From Saprospiraceae bacterium (lineage in GTDB: Bacteria; Bacteroidota; Bacteroidia; Chitinophagales; Saprospiraceae), in NCBI GenBank assembly GCA_027488935.1, contig JAIYAP010000045.1, positions 1-64,000 on the forward strand: a DNA stretch of 64,000 bases. Reading direction: 5' to 3'. Both the position numbers and the translations under genes were made by a program. The notes under the pieces are model-generated. The model searched no databases and was not told where the DNA came from. It saw only the letters and a program-made list of their open reading frames with translations. Positions 15,105 to 24,890 of the stretch are shown here, piece after piece. Numbering within the stretch: position 1 is the first letter of the stretch; each line of letters opens with the position of its first letter.

Positions 15105-16289
15105 ATGTACAATAGAATAACACATTCTGCACTTGAGGCGCATTTAAATCACAAACAGGTTACCGTAATCACGGGTATGCGCCGTGTTGGTAAAACTACA
15201 ACGGTAAAGTATTTACTAAGTAAAGTATTGCATAGCAATAAGTTATATATAGATTTGGAGCGAATTGAGTATCGGCACCTATTCAATCAGCAATCATATG
15301 CAGATATTGAAAGAGGATTGGTCCAATTAGGGATAGATTTCTCGCAGCCAGCGGTCATTGCGTTAGATGAAATTCAACTGGTTAAAGCCTTGCCTAGTAT
15401 CATAAAGAACTTTTACGATACCTATGGAATCAAGTTTATTGTATCCGGTTCGAGTTCATTTTATATTAAAAATCATTTTTCTGAGAGTTTAGCAGGAAGA
15501 AAAAAGATATTCGAGATGTGGCCGCTTACTTTTAGAGAGTTTCTGGAGTTCAAAGGTGCCTGGAAGCCACAAATTGAACTTGAAAAAGAGCAATCTTTTT
15601 TGCGTACTTTTTATAATTTGTATTACTCATTATATGAAGAGTATATTCAATATGGTGGCTTTCCAGAAGTAGTACTGGCTGCTGAAGTTCAAGACAAAGA
15701 AGATTACTTGTCAGATATTATCAACGCTTACATTGAATTAGATATTAAAATATTGTCGGACTTTGAAGTGTCTGATTCTTTGTATAAATTGATATTATTA
15801 TTATCCGGGCGGGTTGGGAGCAAATTAGACTACAGCAAATTGGCCACGATTATTGGGATTAACAGACATAAAGTAAAAGATTATATATCGTTGCTTGAAC
15901 ACACTTATTTTGTACATACCATAAGTCCATTTACGAGAGGCATTGATAAGGAATTAACCATGCAGCCCAAATTGTATTTTACCGATACAGGCGTTTTAAA
16001 TAAACTTCAAAAGGGACTTTCTAGTGGCCATATTTTTGAAAATGCCATTTCAAATCAATTGGCTCGGATGGGGTCCATTCATTACTTTGAAAAATCAAAG
16101 AGTAAAGAAATTGATTTTATTTTAAATGAGACGATCGCATTTGAGGTAAAAGAGACGCCAATTCCACAACAATTTAATGCACTGAAACAAAACGCTGCCG
16201 CAATTGGGATTGATAAATGCCATCTCATTGGTCGTAATCCTGGTGGATCTGGTTTTGTTGACTTTATCTGGGGCGGAAATTTGTTCTGA
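15105..16289 (+). CDS. AAA ATPase with DUF4143 domain
   Basis: A 394-residue ATP-binding protein of the DUF4143 group. Walker A is GMRRVGKTT (24-32), Walker B is VIALDEIQ (84-91), and FIVSGSSSFYIKN is sensor 1. SLAGRKKIFEMWPLTFREFL is the family signature, and the C-terminal nuclease-like half ends with FEKSKSKEIDFIL and IAFEVKETP, a PD-(D/E)xK-like arrangement (D, then ExK). These genes are mobile and often present in many copies; their role is unsettled. Base composition is clearly richer in A and T than the flanking housekeeping genes, which suggests transfer. Confidence 0.9.
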   Translation: MYNRITHSALEAHLNHKQVTVITGMRRVGKTTTVKYLLSKVLHSNKLYIDLERIEYRHLFNQQSYADIERGLVQLGIDFSQPAVIALDEIQLVKALPSIIKNFYDTYGIKFIVSGSSSFYIKNHFSESLAGRKKIFEMWPLTFREFLEFKGAWKPQIELEKEQSFLRTFYNLYYSLYEEYIQYGGFPEVVLAAEVQDKEDYLSDIINAYIELDIKILSDFEVSDSLYKLILLLSGRVGSKLDYSKLATIIGINRHKVKDYISLLEHTYFVHTISPFTRGIDKELTMQPKLYFTDTGVLNKLQKGLSSGHIFENAISNQLARMGSIHYFEKSKSKEIDFILNETIAFEVKETPIPQQFNALKQNAAAIGIDKCHLIGRNPGGSGFVDFIWGGNLF

Positions 16290-16310
16290 GTATTGAAAAT
16301 TACTATATAT

Positions 16311-16401
16311 TTACTCCAAAAACGCCAAATAATCCCCCGAATGCACCGAATGAAACGATGCCCCAGGATATGCATTGATAAAAGTGGCGGGTAGTTTTTT
16401 A
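16311..16401 (-). pseudogene. C-terminal gene remnant
   Basis: Reading leftward, the stretch encodes KKLPATFINAYPGASFHS and then VHSGDYLAFLE before a TAA (16313-16311). The composition looks like real coding sequence with a conserved-looking end, but there is no start codon, and the frame closes just beyond the palindrome at 16402-16461. I infer the tail of a deleted gene, possibly an exported or hydrolase-type protein; the family is not identified. Confidence 0.35.
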
Positions 16402-16461
16402 ATATTTTTCGGTTGTAACCGAGCTATATCATAATATTTCTCGGTTACAACCGAAAAATAT
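16402..16461. repeat. Perfect 22-bp inverted repeat
   Basis: Bases 16402-16423 are the exact reverse complement of 16440-16461, with a 16-base AT-rich spacer. Each arm contains the smaller palindrome CGGTTGTAACCG or its mirror. No T-tract follows. It abuts the gene remnant and precedes the convergent 3' end of the DUF4175 gene, so it could be a transcription end, a protein site or a trace of an inserted element. Confidence 0.7.
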
Positions 16462-16541
16462 CATAGTTGCCCCAACAAAAAATCCCCATCCAGGCCAAAA
16501 CCTGAACGGGGATGTTATTTTGTAAACGCAACCTCGTTGCC

Positions 16542-19500
16542 CTAATTCGCCCCGGCGCCCTTCAAATACTCTTCCACCAATTGTTTGTAATACGGTTTCA
16601 GGGTAGGGGATACGGTGCGGAACTGTTCGATTTCGGCGCGGCGTTTCTTCAAATATTCCTCCAAAGCCGGTGGCATTTTGGCGGGTTGTTGCTTGGCGGT
16701 TTCGGCCTGACGTTTTTCGTCCTGCTCGCGTTCGCGTTCGGCGCGTTCTTCTTCGAGCAGGCGGGTCAGGATTTCTTCCTGGCGCTTGAGCATTTCGTTG
16801 GTCAGGCGCTTGTTCACCAGATCGGTTTCCACCTTGTCCATTTCCGACATGATTTCGTCAAGTGCCTTGCTGCCTTTGCCTTGCTCTTGTTTTTTCTTTT
16901 GCATTTCGCGCAGGGCGTTACGCATGGCTGCCTGTTGCGCGGCCATTTGGGCAAATTCTTTACTCATACCCGGAGATCCGCCTTTTTGGCCTTCCATCCG
17001 CTTTTTGAGTTCTTTCATTTGCTCGTTCAGGCTTTGCTGGCCTTTGCTCATCTTATCTTTCGGCTCTTTGCCGCCTTTGCCTTCTCCTTCACCCGATTTT
17101 TTACCGGGTTTTTGGCAACTCTGACTACCCGGCATTGCGGAAGCCATGTCTTGCTGCATTTGTTCCATAATTTCGGCCAGCATCAGGGCTAGGTCGTTGA
17201 GGCCTTTCATGCTGCTTTGCTGGTTGCTGGTTGCCGATGGGATACGGCGCTCTTCCAGTTCCTCAATACTGTGCTTGATCGAAGTTTTGATGTCGGATAC
17301 TTTATCGTTCACCAAACTTTCAATCTTGAAATTGCGGCTGGCCAGGGCATGCAAACTGTCTTCCACAATTTTAAAATCGTCCTTGATTTTGTATTGCTGC
17401 TGCGCCAATTCCACATAATGCGGGGTATTGATGCTGGAATTGCTCACATCTTTCATGTTTTGTTCCTGCGCAAAAGACAAGCCCACCAGATTTTCCAGCA
17501 ATTGACGGAGCATTTTCACGTCTTCTTCCATTTGCTCCATTTCACCCGACTCTTTGCCTTGCTTTTTCTTGTTGGCCATATTTTTCATCTTATTGGCCGC
17601 CGATTTTTGCTTTTTGCTGGCTTTTTTCTTCTGGTCTTTGTTCAATTCGTCCTTGGCATCCTTCATTTCCTGCTTCGTATCTTCCATTTCCTGCTTCTGG
17701 TCTTCTATTTTTTGCGGACGTTTGAGGTCTTCGTTTTTCTTTTTGAGTTCCTCTTCTTTTTTGGCCACATCGTCCATTTGCTTATTGAGTTCGTCCTGCT
17801 CTTTTTTCAGGTCTTCGTCTTTTTTGGAGCCTTCTTCGGTTTCTTTGGCCAATTCTTCTTGTTTTTTGGCCATTTCTTCGAGTTGGTCAATTTGTTGCTG
17901 CTCCAATTGCTCTACCTCTAATTGCTTGTACAACTCCTTCATGCGATCCAGCTCTTTGCTCAGTTCTTCGCTGTTGATCTGCATGTCCTCCATTTTTTCC
18001 AGCATCTGGTCTTTGTTCATCTCCTGCAGCAGTTTCTCGATGTCTTCCATCAACTTCTTCATTTCTTCAGAAACTGATTTTTCGAACATTTTTTCCAGTT
18101 CTTCCTGCTTTTTCACCAGTTCCTCATCCTGTTTATTGAATTCCTGCTGCTGTTTATTGTTTTGCTCGAAGTTTTCTTTCGCCTGCTCAATCTGGTTTTG
18201 CAATTGTTTTTGACGCTGCAGCAATTTCTCCATTTCCTTGCGCGACTGCCAGTCTAACTCCTTCTTTTGGAGCACTTTATCGCGCAATTTTTTCATCTCT
18301 TCCTGAATTTTCAAACTCTCTTTGAGCGCTTTATCCAAGTCTTTTTTGATCTCTTCCGAATTTTGGGCCTGTTGCTCACGGAATTCATTGAGCGTGGGCA
18401 TTTTATATTGCATCACACTGGTGCGCGCGCTTTTTGCGCCATTCACCGCGTCATTGTCAAAAATTTCAAAGTAATAGGATACTTCATCACCGGGCTCGAG
18501 GTTCAGGTTGCGCATGTCCCAGGTGTATTGATAATTGACCTGTTTGCCCGCCTGTTTTTCAATTTTAACGGTATTCATCGGCATTTGGCCGCCTTTTACC
18601 TTTTTAACCTGGTAATTGAAGGTCAGGTTGTTGAGGCCATAATCGTCGGTAGCATCGCCCGCGAAAAAGCTGAGGCGGGTATTGGTGCTGTCCTTAAATT
18701 CTTCTACGCTGATCTGCGGGTGTAGATCGGGAATCACTGAAATTGTGTACGCCACAGAATCAGCATTTGGAAGCAAACTATTGGAAATAAATACTTTATA
18801 AACTTCGTCTTTCAGCGCGCGGCGGTTGTAGGAAAACAGGTTGTTGTCAAACCGTTTGGCGTCCGAAGCGCCATCATTGCTGAAGCGCAACGCCAGTTTA
18901 TCGGTATGTTGGGCATTGAATACCCATCCGATGGTGGTGCCTTGCGGAACAACGAGGTCGCCCACATTGGCCAAGGATTCGTTGGGCCGGCCGGTATAAT
19001 CCGGGAAATCGAGTTTTACATCAAAACCTACGACACTTGGTTTGCGCAACACATTCAACGTGTAATCGGTGCTTTCAATGCCGCCCGCAAACAAATTGAA
19101 TGGAACTTCCTTTTGAACATTTACAAATTTGTAGGAAAACAAATTGGCAGCTTCCTTGGTAAGCCGGTATTGCACATTGCCTAAGTTGATAAACATTTCA
19201 TTGGGCAACGCCTGACCTTCCACTTGCACATTCAGCACAAAATCAGCGAATTGCACTGTGCGCAGGCTGTCCGGATTGATCATAAACTTGAACGGTGCCG
19301 GTTTTTCAAACTTCGTAGTGCTGTTCCACAAGCGCATGGTGCCCTCGCGCAGGATGTTCGGCGCGCCCAGCAACAAGAACAAAAACAACATCAAAGGCGG
19401 CAAGGCATAACGCAGGTATTTGCGGTTTTTACCCAAATCGATGGCCGACTGAAACGGTACCAAACGAATTTCGTTGCTTTTTTGCTCAATCGAGGCGTTG

Positions 19501-19886
19501 ATCAGATCGGCGTAAATGGCATTGCCACCCTGCTGTTTCAACTGCAAAATGTTCAACAGTTTATCCGATACATTGGTAAAATGGCTTCCAATAATCTGCG
19601 CCGCCTGTTCGTGGCTGATCACTTGTCCTAAGCGGAAATAGTGCATCAAGGGCAGGGCCACCCAATTGTAAAGTGCTGCGGCAGAAAGGGTTATAAAGCC
19701 CCAAAACATACCTGTGCGCACACTGGTGTTGAAGTAAAAATAATACTCCAACACGTTTAATAAAATAAAGAGGCCCAATACTGCGCCAACGGTGTACAAT
19801 GCGCCGCGCAGCAATTGATTGATGTAAAATTTGCGGATAAACCCGTCGAGCTTCTCAATCAGCAAGGAATAATTATCTTTCAGCAT
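16542..19886 (-). CDS. DUF4175 membrane protein with long coiled coil
   Basis: About 1,114 residues. The N-terminus has membrane helices near residues 27-55, 60-85 and 160-185. A region to about 450 looks like beta-sandwich envelope domains (FDVKLDFPDYTGRPNES, then DDYGLNNLTFNYQVKK). From about 500 on, the protein is a very long, highly charged coiled coil rich in Lys, Glu, Gln and Met (repeats such as KKQEELEKMFEK). Bacteroidota DUF4175 proteins share this layout. The function is unknown; a periplasm-spanning or scaffold role is an inference. The Met at 19886 is chosen over the ORF start because the family-like KDNYSLLIEKLDGFIRKF begins there. Confidence 0.8.
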   Translation of the reverse strand: MLKDNYSLLIEKLDGFIRKFYINQLLRGALYTVGAVLGLFILLNVLEYYFYFNTSVRTGMFWGFITLSAAALYNWVALPLMHYFRLGQVISHEQAAQIIGSHFTNVSDKLLNILQLKQQGGNAIYADLINASIEQKSNEIRLVPFQSAIDLGKNRKYLRYALPPLMLFLFLLLGAPNILREGTMRLWNSTTKFEKPAPFKFMINPDSLRTVQFADFVLNVQVEGQALPNEMFINLGNVQYRLTKEAANLFSYKFVNVQKEVPFNLFAGGIESTDYTLNVLRKPSVVGFDVKLDFPDYTGRPNESLANVGDLVVPQGTTIGWVFNAQHTDKLALRFSNDGASDAKRFDNNLFSYNRRALKDEVYKVFISNSLLPNADSVAYTISVIPDLHPQISVEEFKDSTNTRLSFFAGDATDDYGLNNLTFNYQVKKVKGGQMPMNTVKIEKQAGKQVNYQYTWDMRNLNLEPGDEVSYYFEIFDNDAVNGAKSARTSVMQYKMPTLNEFREQQAQNSEEIKKDLDKALKESLKIQEEMKKLRDKVLQKKELDWQSRKEMEKLLQRQKQLQNQIEQAKENFEQNNKQQQEFNKQDEELVKKQEELEKMFEKSVSEEMKKLMEDIEKLLQEMNKDQMLEKMEDMQINSEELSKELDRMKELYKQLEVEQLEQQQIDQLEEMAKKQEELAKETEEGSKKDEDLKKEQDELNKQMDDVAKKEEELKKKNEDLKRPQKIEDQKQEMEDTKQEMKDAKDELNKDQKKKASKKQKSAANKMKNMANKKKQGKESGEMEQMEEDVKMLRQLLENLVGLSFAQEQNMKDVSNSSINTPHYVELAQQQYKIKDDFKIVEDSLHALASRNFKIESLVNDKVSDIKTSIKHSIEELEERRIPSATSNQQSSMKGLNDLALMLAEIMEQMQQDMASAMPGSQSCQKPGKKSGEGEGKGGKEPKDKMSKGQQSLNEQMKELKKRMEGQKGGSPGMSKEFAQMAAQQAAMRNALREMQKKKQEQGKGSKALDEIMSEMDKVETDLVNKRLTNEMLKRQEEILTRLLEEERAEREREQDEKRQAETAKQQPAKMPPALEEYLKKRRAEIEQFRTVSPTLKPYYKQLVEEYLKGAGAN

Positions 19887-20180
19887 AGTGCCGGATGTTG
19901 TCTGGTATGTACAATGAAGTAATGATGGAATTTTAACCCCATAAAGTTGCCCAAGGTAACGCAAAATAAACAGCTTATTGGACAAAAGGTTGGCTTGCGG
20001 CCGTTTTTAACTGGTTGGGCCTGCTTTACGGGCTGGGCAAAGTTCGGAGTATTTGAATAAATGTGCAAGTTGGCGTGCTGAACTTGCATGGAGATACTTT
20101 AAAAATTGTGCGCTATATTTCCAAAATTCCTTTTTCTTTGGGTCTTTGATAACCTTTCTTAAAATCAACCGACCCATTCA
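19887..20180. other. Divergent intergenic region
   Basis: This gap separates the DUF4175 gene (leftward) from the T9SS cargo gene (rightward) and must hold both promoters. I see no exact TAnnTTTG match with a good -33 box, no strong hairpin and no credible small gene. Confidence 0.5.
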
Positions 20181-23100
20181 ATGCACAAGCTGATTTTCGC
20201 CTTTCTCCTCTTTTTTATTTTATCAACGCCCCTTTCCGCGCAATGGACCTTTCGTACCGGTCCTACCGGAGTTACTACCTACAAGGTGTATGATGTGGGC
20301 AATGTGCGCTGGTTATGTACCGCCTCGGGTTTGTACCGCTCAAACAACAGCGGGAAAAATTTCACTAAAATACAAGGATTGCCCGATAATTACATCATTG
20401 CCGGGCTCCTGTTGAAAGCAGATTCGATCGTGCTGGCACTCGGCGCACCCGATCCCAACAGCGGAGGCGCATCCAAAACCTTTTTATACTGGAGCGTTAA
20501 CCAGGGCGCCCAATGGCAATCCAGGATCGTAAATATCCAGCCTGAATTTCTTTACAAAGAATTCCGGGTGTACAACGACACGATGATCATTGGCACCAAC
20601 AGCCGTTTATGGCGCAGCACCAATGGCGCACAATCTTTTTATCAAATTGGACCGGATACCATCAATGGCTTATACAAGTATGCCATAAACGATCGCGGAC
20701 TTTTTGTACTTGCGACTAACGGCCTGTTCCGTTCGACCGATCGGGGTGACACTTGGAAATTCGTGCGAAAAATCAATGGATTTGGCGATGTGGCACTGTC
20801 TGGCGATACGGTTTTGGTGGTCTCCAATGCCGATTCCATCTATTATTCAACAGATCGAGGTGACAATTGGGGACGACACCCCGCGTTTCCGGCAATCGGC
20901 AATAACCGCTTGAATACCGGTCTAAACAGCCGTTTTTACTCCTATTTCAAGGAGATCTATTACACCGACAACCTGGGTCAAAGTTGGCAAAAATTATCAA
21001 CGGGTTATAAAAATACCTTTTTCGGCATACAAGAAAACGAAAATGGCACCTGGGGGCTGTCTGCTGCGGGATTAGTCAAGATCGACCCGGCCAACGGTTT
21101 ATTATATCCCGATCAGGAAGGAAGTCGGGGCGGCTACAACCAATATATGGTAAAAGGATTGGGCGATCGTCTTTATGCTTTTAGCAGTTTATACAAAGGC
21201 GCATACAGCACCGATGCTACCCATTGGTCGCCCTTAGTCTCGCTCCCGGAAGACCAATTGCCCCGAGATTTGAACCGCAAGCAGGACACCCTGCTGGTCA
21301 TTAACAACAATCGTTTTTACTTTTCTACAAATGACGGTCTAAACTGGAATCAGGTCACCGACTCCCTGGATATGCCAGATGCGCTGGATGTTGAGGGCGA
21401 TGTGCTCATTATTGGAGATCAATCGGGCATCCGACGTGCCAATTCGGTGCTTGGCCCCTGGAAAAAGGTGTCAAGCGCACCCAATACCGATCATCTGCTC
21501 ATCACGCCGGAAAAATGGTTTGCGGTCAATTTTTCCGGCACCCTGCGTACTTCTACCGATAAGGGGTTGAGTTGGGTGATTTCGGCGCAATTAAGTTCAG
21601 GTTCCTCCTATACGCTCAACGAACTTCAATATGCGGCCGGCAAAGTATTTTATTTTGGTTCGACCGGCCTTTATTATTCCGATGCAAACGATGGAACCAA
21701 TTGGGTTTTGTCGCAGGGGATTCCGGCAAATTCCTTTTATTCAGGAATCGTTGCGTATGGCCAAATCCTGATCATCGGCACCCGAGGAACGGGCCTGTTT
21801 GCAAGTACCGATGGCGGCGCAAATTGGAGTCCATTTTCGGGATTTGAAGGGGCCTATATTCCTGCTGTTACCATTTGGCAAAACCATTTGGTGGTCTCGG
21901 CTATTGAAAACGGGTTGTGGATCAACGATTACAACCTGGCCCCATACCATGCCCACGCATTTTTGGACGACAATCAGAATCAAATTCAGGATCCCGGAGA
22001 AGGACCTTATCCCGGATTGATCGTTCAGGCAAAAGGGGGGACATACGCAACAAGCGACTCCTCCGGTCTGATCCGGGTTTATGGCGCTGTGCCGGAAGAC
22101 AGCTTGTTTACCCACCAGCCCAAATTTTATACGACCGTAACGCCTGCTCAAGTGTTGTTAAAATCCATCACGGATACCGTACAATTGGCTGTTTATAAAC
22201 AGTCTATAAAGGATCTTCGGATTACTTTGGTCAACACACGCCCGCTTGTGCCAGGGTTTGAAACGGATTTTTACCTGATTTGTGAAAACATTGGTTCTGA
22301 AACGGTTGATGCGAAAGTTCATTTTAGTTTTCCGGATGCGTTATCTTTTGTGTCGGCCTCCATACCGCCCGATTCCTTGGGACTGGATTCGGCCCTTTGG
22401 ATCTTGCCCCAATTCAATTCCGGCGACATTCAAAAGATCAGGGTAACCATGAAAACGGATGCTACGGTTCAAATCGGCACCGTCGTTAGCGTGGATGCAA
22501 CGATCGCGCCGCTTGATGTAGATGTAAACCCGATGGACAACGTTTCCGGTTTGCGGATCGTTGTTGTAGGCTCTTTCGACCCCAACGACAAAACGGCGCG
22601 TAAAGGCGAGCGCATCACGCCACAAGAAATCGCGGACCTCGTTCCGATGGAATACTTCATTCGATTCCAAAACACAGGCAACTTTCCGGCAACATTCGTC
22701 CGGGTTATGGACACGCTGAGTGCCCGCTTCGACCCTGCAAGTTTCGTTTTTCAGGGCAGTAGCCACCCTTGTCGCTGGAATATCACGGGAGCTGGCATTT
22801 TGGAGTTTTTCTTTGACAACATTCAATTGCCCGATTCCACCAGCGATGAGCCGGGCAGTCACGGTTTCGTGGCTTTTAGTATCAAACCACGTCCCGGCCT
22901 CGTTTTAGGTGATACCTTGGCCAATACGGCTTTTATTTATTTCGATTACAATGCGCCCGTGCAAACCAATACCACCCGTACCGTTGTGGCGGAATTGGTC
23001 AACACCTTTTCTCCAGCGGCTGGAATGCCGAGATTAGACTGTTTTCCCAATCCCGCGAGTGATATTGTATACGTTCGTTTGCCAGAAGATGTACCTGATT

Positions 23101-23279
23101 CGGAAGGACGAATGTGGATTTGGGATGTGAATGGCCGATTAGTTCAGCAAATAAGCACTAAAAACTCAGAAGGAACGCTGGCAGTACCGCTTGCCAATTG
23201 GCGCGAAGGCTGGTACAGGGTAGCCTGGCAATGCAAAAAGCAACTTTTGTGGGGGACATTTTTGCATGTTATACCGTAA
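20181..23279 (+). CDS. T9SS-secreted protein with beta-propeller repeats
   Basis: The 1,032-residue protein starts with a signal peptide ending PLSAQ. Residues about 25-580 contain at least seven Asp-box motifs (for example STDRGDTW, STNDGLNW, STDGGANW), marking a sortilin/BNR-type beta-propeller. A SdrD-B-like domain follows at about 590-650 (DDNQNQIQDPGEGPYPGL), then a CARDB/DUF11-like domain, then the Bacteroidota DUF7619-type domain starting VGSFDPNDKTARKGERIT near 795. The last 80 residues are a type A T9SS sorting domain (CFPNPASDIVYVRLP). It is probably exported to the cell surface or medium. The ligand is unknown. Confidence 0.85.
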   Translation: MHKLIFAFLLFFILSTPLSAQWTFRTGPTGVTTYKVYDVGNVRWLCTASGLYRSNNSGKNFTKIQGLPDNYIIAGLLLKADSIVLALGAPDPNSGGASKTFLYWSVNQGAQWQSRIVNIQPEFLYKEFRVYNDTMIIGTNSRLWRSTNGAQSFYQIGPDTINGLYKYAINDRGLFVLATNGLFRSTDRGDTWKFVRKINGFGDVALSGDTVLVVSNADSIYYSTDRGDNWGRHPAFPAIGNNRLNTGLNSRFYSYFKEIYYTDNLGQSWQKLSTGYKNTFFGIQENENGTWGLSAAGLVKIDPANGLLYPDQEGSRGGYNQYMVKGLGDRLYAFSSLYKGAYSTDATHWSPLVSLPEDQLPRDLNRKQDTLLVINNNRFYFSTNDGLNWNQVTDSLDMPDALDVEGDVLIIGDQSGIRRANSVLGPWKKVSSAPNTDHLLITPEKWFAVNFSGTLRTSTDKGLSWVISAQLSSGSSYTLNELQYAAGKVFYFGSTGLYYSDANDGTNWVLSQGIPANSFYSGIVAYGQILIIGTRGTGLFASTDGGANWSPFSGFEGAYIPAVTIWQNHLVVSAIENGLWINDYNLAPYHAHAFLDDNQNQIQDPGEGPYPGLIVQAKGGTYATSDSSGLIRVYGAVPEDSLFTHQPKFYTTVTPAQVLLKSITDTVQLAVYKQSIKDLRITLVNTRPLVPGFETDFYLICENIGSETVDAKVHFSFPDALSFVSASIPPDSLGLDSALWILPQFNSGDIQKIRVTMKTDATVQIGTVVSVDATIAPLDVDVNPMDNVSGLRIVVVGSFDPNDKTARKGERITPQEIADLVPMEYFIRFQNTGNFPATFVRVMDTLSARFDPASFVFQGSSHPCRWNITGAGILEFFFDNIQLPDSTSDEPGSHGFVAFSIKPRPGLVLGDTLANTAFIYFDYNAPVQTNTTRTVVAELVNTFSPAAGMPRLDCFPNPASDIVYVRLPEDVPDSEGRMWIWDVNGRLVQQISTKNSEGTLAVPLANWREGWYRVAWQCKKQLLWGTFLHVIP

Positions 23280-23330
23280 AAGACAGGAAGAAAAGGGTAA
23301 ATTGGTGTTTGGGCAACAAATTCGAATGAC

Positions 23331-24875
23331 ATGGCAGCCAAAACTATTTTCTTAACTTTATTAGTAGCACTTACTTTCGCTACTAACGTGCGTTCGCAAC
23401 CCGGATTTAATCAAATATACAGCCAATATTCTGTGATTGATAACTTTTCCTATTCGGCTGTTGTAAATGATACCATTATTTGTGTCGGTTCTGCGTATGA
23501 CACTACCCTTATGTCGTCGCCCCTCCAAATATTATTGGTGAAAATTGACAGCAATGGAAATAAAATCCAAAGTCGACTCTATCGTGATTCTTTAGACGCC
23601 TACTTAAGCGCAGACTTTTATAGTGGTGATTTGGTAGCAACATCTACAGGGCATTTTATTTTTCCGGTCGCCGTTTTTGGAAGGTCATCTATTGGATTAG
23701 TTAAAATTGATAGGAATATGAACGTTGTTTCAAGGTTTGAATATCCTGTTGGAAGTAATTTCAATGAATTCTACAATCAAATCTTAGAAATGCCAGACGG
23801 CGGTTTTATGATCGCTGGCGCTGCTCAAAGGCCTAATTATAAACAGGATGGATTTATTCGCAGGGTGGATAAACTTGGCAATGTATTATGGTTTAAATAT
23901 TACGGAAACTATAGTACTGATGAGAATTTTTTTAACCTTACTAAAATTAATGATAATAGATACTTAGCAGGCGGCGGCGCCGGGCCGGACATGACTGACT
24001 TAAATAATATGTTTGCAGGTTTATGGTTATTGGACAGCAATGGTGTAGTAATTCAAAAATGGGTTGGCACTCAATATCCGGATCTGCTTGTTATTGTAGG
24101 TTTATTGTCCACCCCTGATGGCGGATTTATAGGCCATGGTCGTCGGTATTTGGGCGAAAATACCTGGGGAAGTAAATTGCAATGTTGCGTTTTAAAATTT
24201 AATGCCAATCTTCAACTGCAATGGATGAAAAATATTGGTCCTTATGGTACAGAAAATATAGGACATGTAGGGATTTTCGACATGCTCCAAACCCCCGACG
24301 GCAATTACCTGCTGTCTGGGCAAAGACGCCCTTACGACAGCCCGTCTACCGTGAATAGTGACGACTGGGGCGGCTGGCTGTACAAATTTTCACCTGAGGG
24401 TGATAGTATTTGGGCAAGAGCAGATAATGCTCCGGCGGGTTTGAAGCCCAGCGGGGCGTTTGCTTATGGCGGGGTTAGCCTGCTTTCCAGCGGCAGTGTG
24501 GTGGCGGCTGGGCCAGGCGATATAAATAATACCCAGGTTGGTTGGGTGGTAAAAGTCAGCGCGGACGGTTGTTTGGATTCGGCCTTGTGTTTGGCTACTG
24601 CTGTTCATACGCCGGAGGTGGAAAAAACCTTGGAAATAGCCCCCAACCCGGCAAATGAGCAGGTACACATCACTTTTCCCGCCTATGCGCAGGAGCACGC
24701 ACGCCTGTGCCTGTACAATGCCCTGGGCGTTTTGGTGCAGGAGCTAGTAATCCCAGAAGGCGAAACTTCCCATACCTTGGCGCTACAACACTTGCCTCCG
24801 GGCTGGTATATGGTATGCTGGGTGGTGAATACTCAGGTGAGGGCGCGGGCGCGTTTGGTGCACGTGGGGCGTTAA
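23331..24875 (+). CDS. T9SS-secreted repeat protein
   Basis: The 514-residue product has a signal peptide (cleavage near NVRSQ), a body of repeated kelch/delta-60-like strands (MPDGGFMIAGAA, TPDGGFIGHGR, TPDGNYLLSGQ, each a turn with a Gly-rich strand), and a type A sorting domain from about residue 430 (APNPANEQVHITFP). Such proteins form beta-propellers on the outer surface. It lies 51 bases after the preceding cargo gene, in the same direction. The first 350 codons are noticeably richer in A and T than the C-terminal sorting part, which suggests the two were joined by recombination. Confidence 0.8.
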   Translation: MAAKTIFLTLLVALTFATNVRSQPGFNQIYSQYSVIDNFSYSAVVNDTIICVGSAYDTTLMSSPLQILLVKIDSNGNKIQSRLYRDSLDAYLSADFYSGDLVATSTGHFIFPVAVFGRSSIGLVKIDRNMNVVSRFEYPVGSNFNEFYNQILEMPDGGFMIAGAAQRPNYKQDGFIRRVDKLGNVLWFKYYGNYSTDENFFNLTKINDNRYLAGGGAGPDMTDLNNMFAGLWLLDSNGVVIQKWVGTQYPDLLVIVGLLSTPDGGFIGHGRRYLGENTWGSKLQCCVLKFNANLQLQWMKNIGPYGTENIGHVGIFDMLQTPDGNYLLSGQRRPYDSPSTVNSDDWGGWLYKFSPEGDSIWARADNAPAGLKPSGAFAYGGVSLLSSGSVVAAGPGDINNTQVGWVVKVSADGCLDSALCLATAVHTPEVEKTLEIAPNPANEQVHITFPAYAQEHARLCLYNALGVLVQELVIPEGETSHTLALQHLPPGWYMVCWVVNTQVRARARLVHVGR

Positions 24876-24890
24876 AAAGAACGGGGCTAA

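Noticed and set aside
16512-17921. Phe/Leu-rich ORFs antisense to the DUF4175 coiled coil
   Set aside because: They look like membrane proteins only because Lys/Glu-rich codons read as Phe/Leu/Ser-rich on the other strand.
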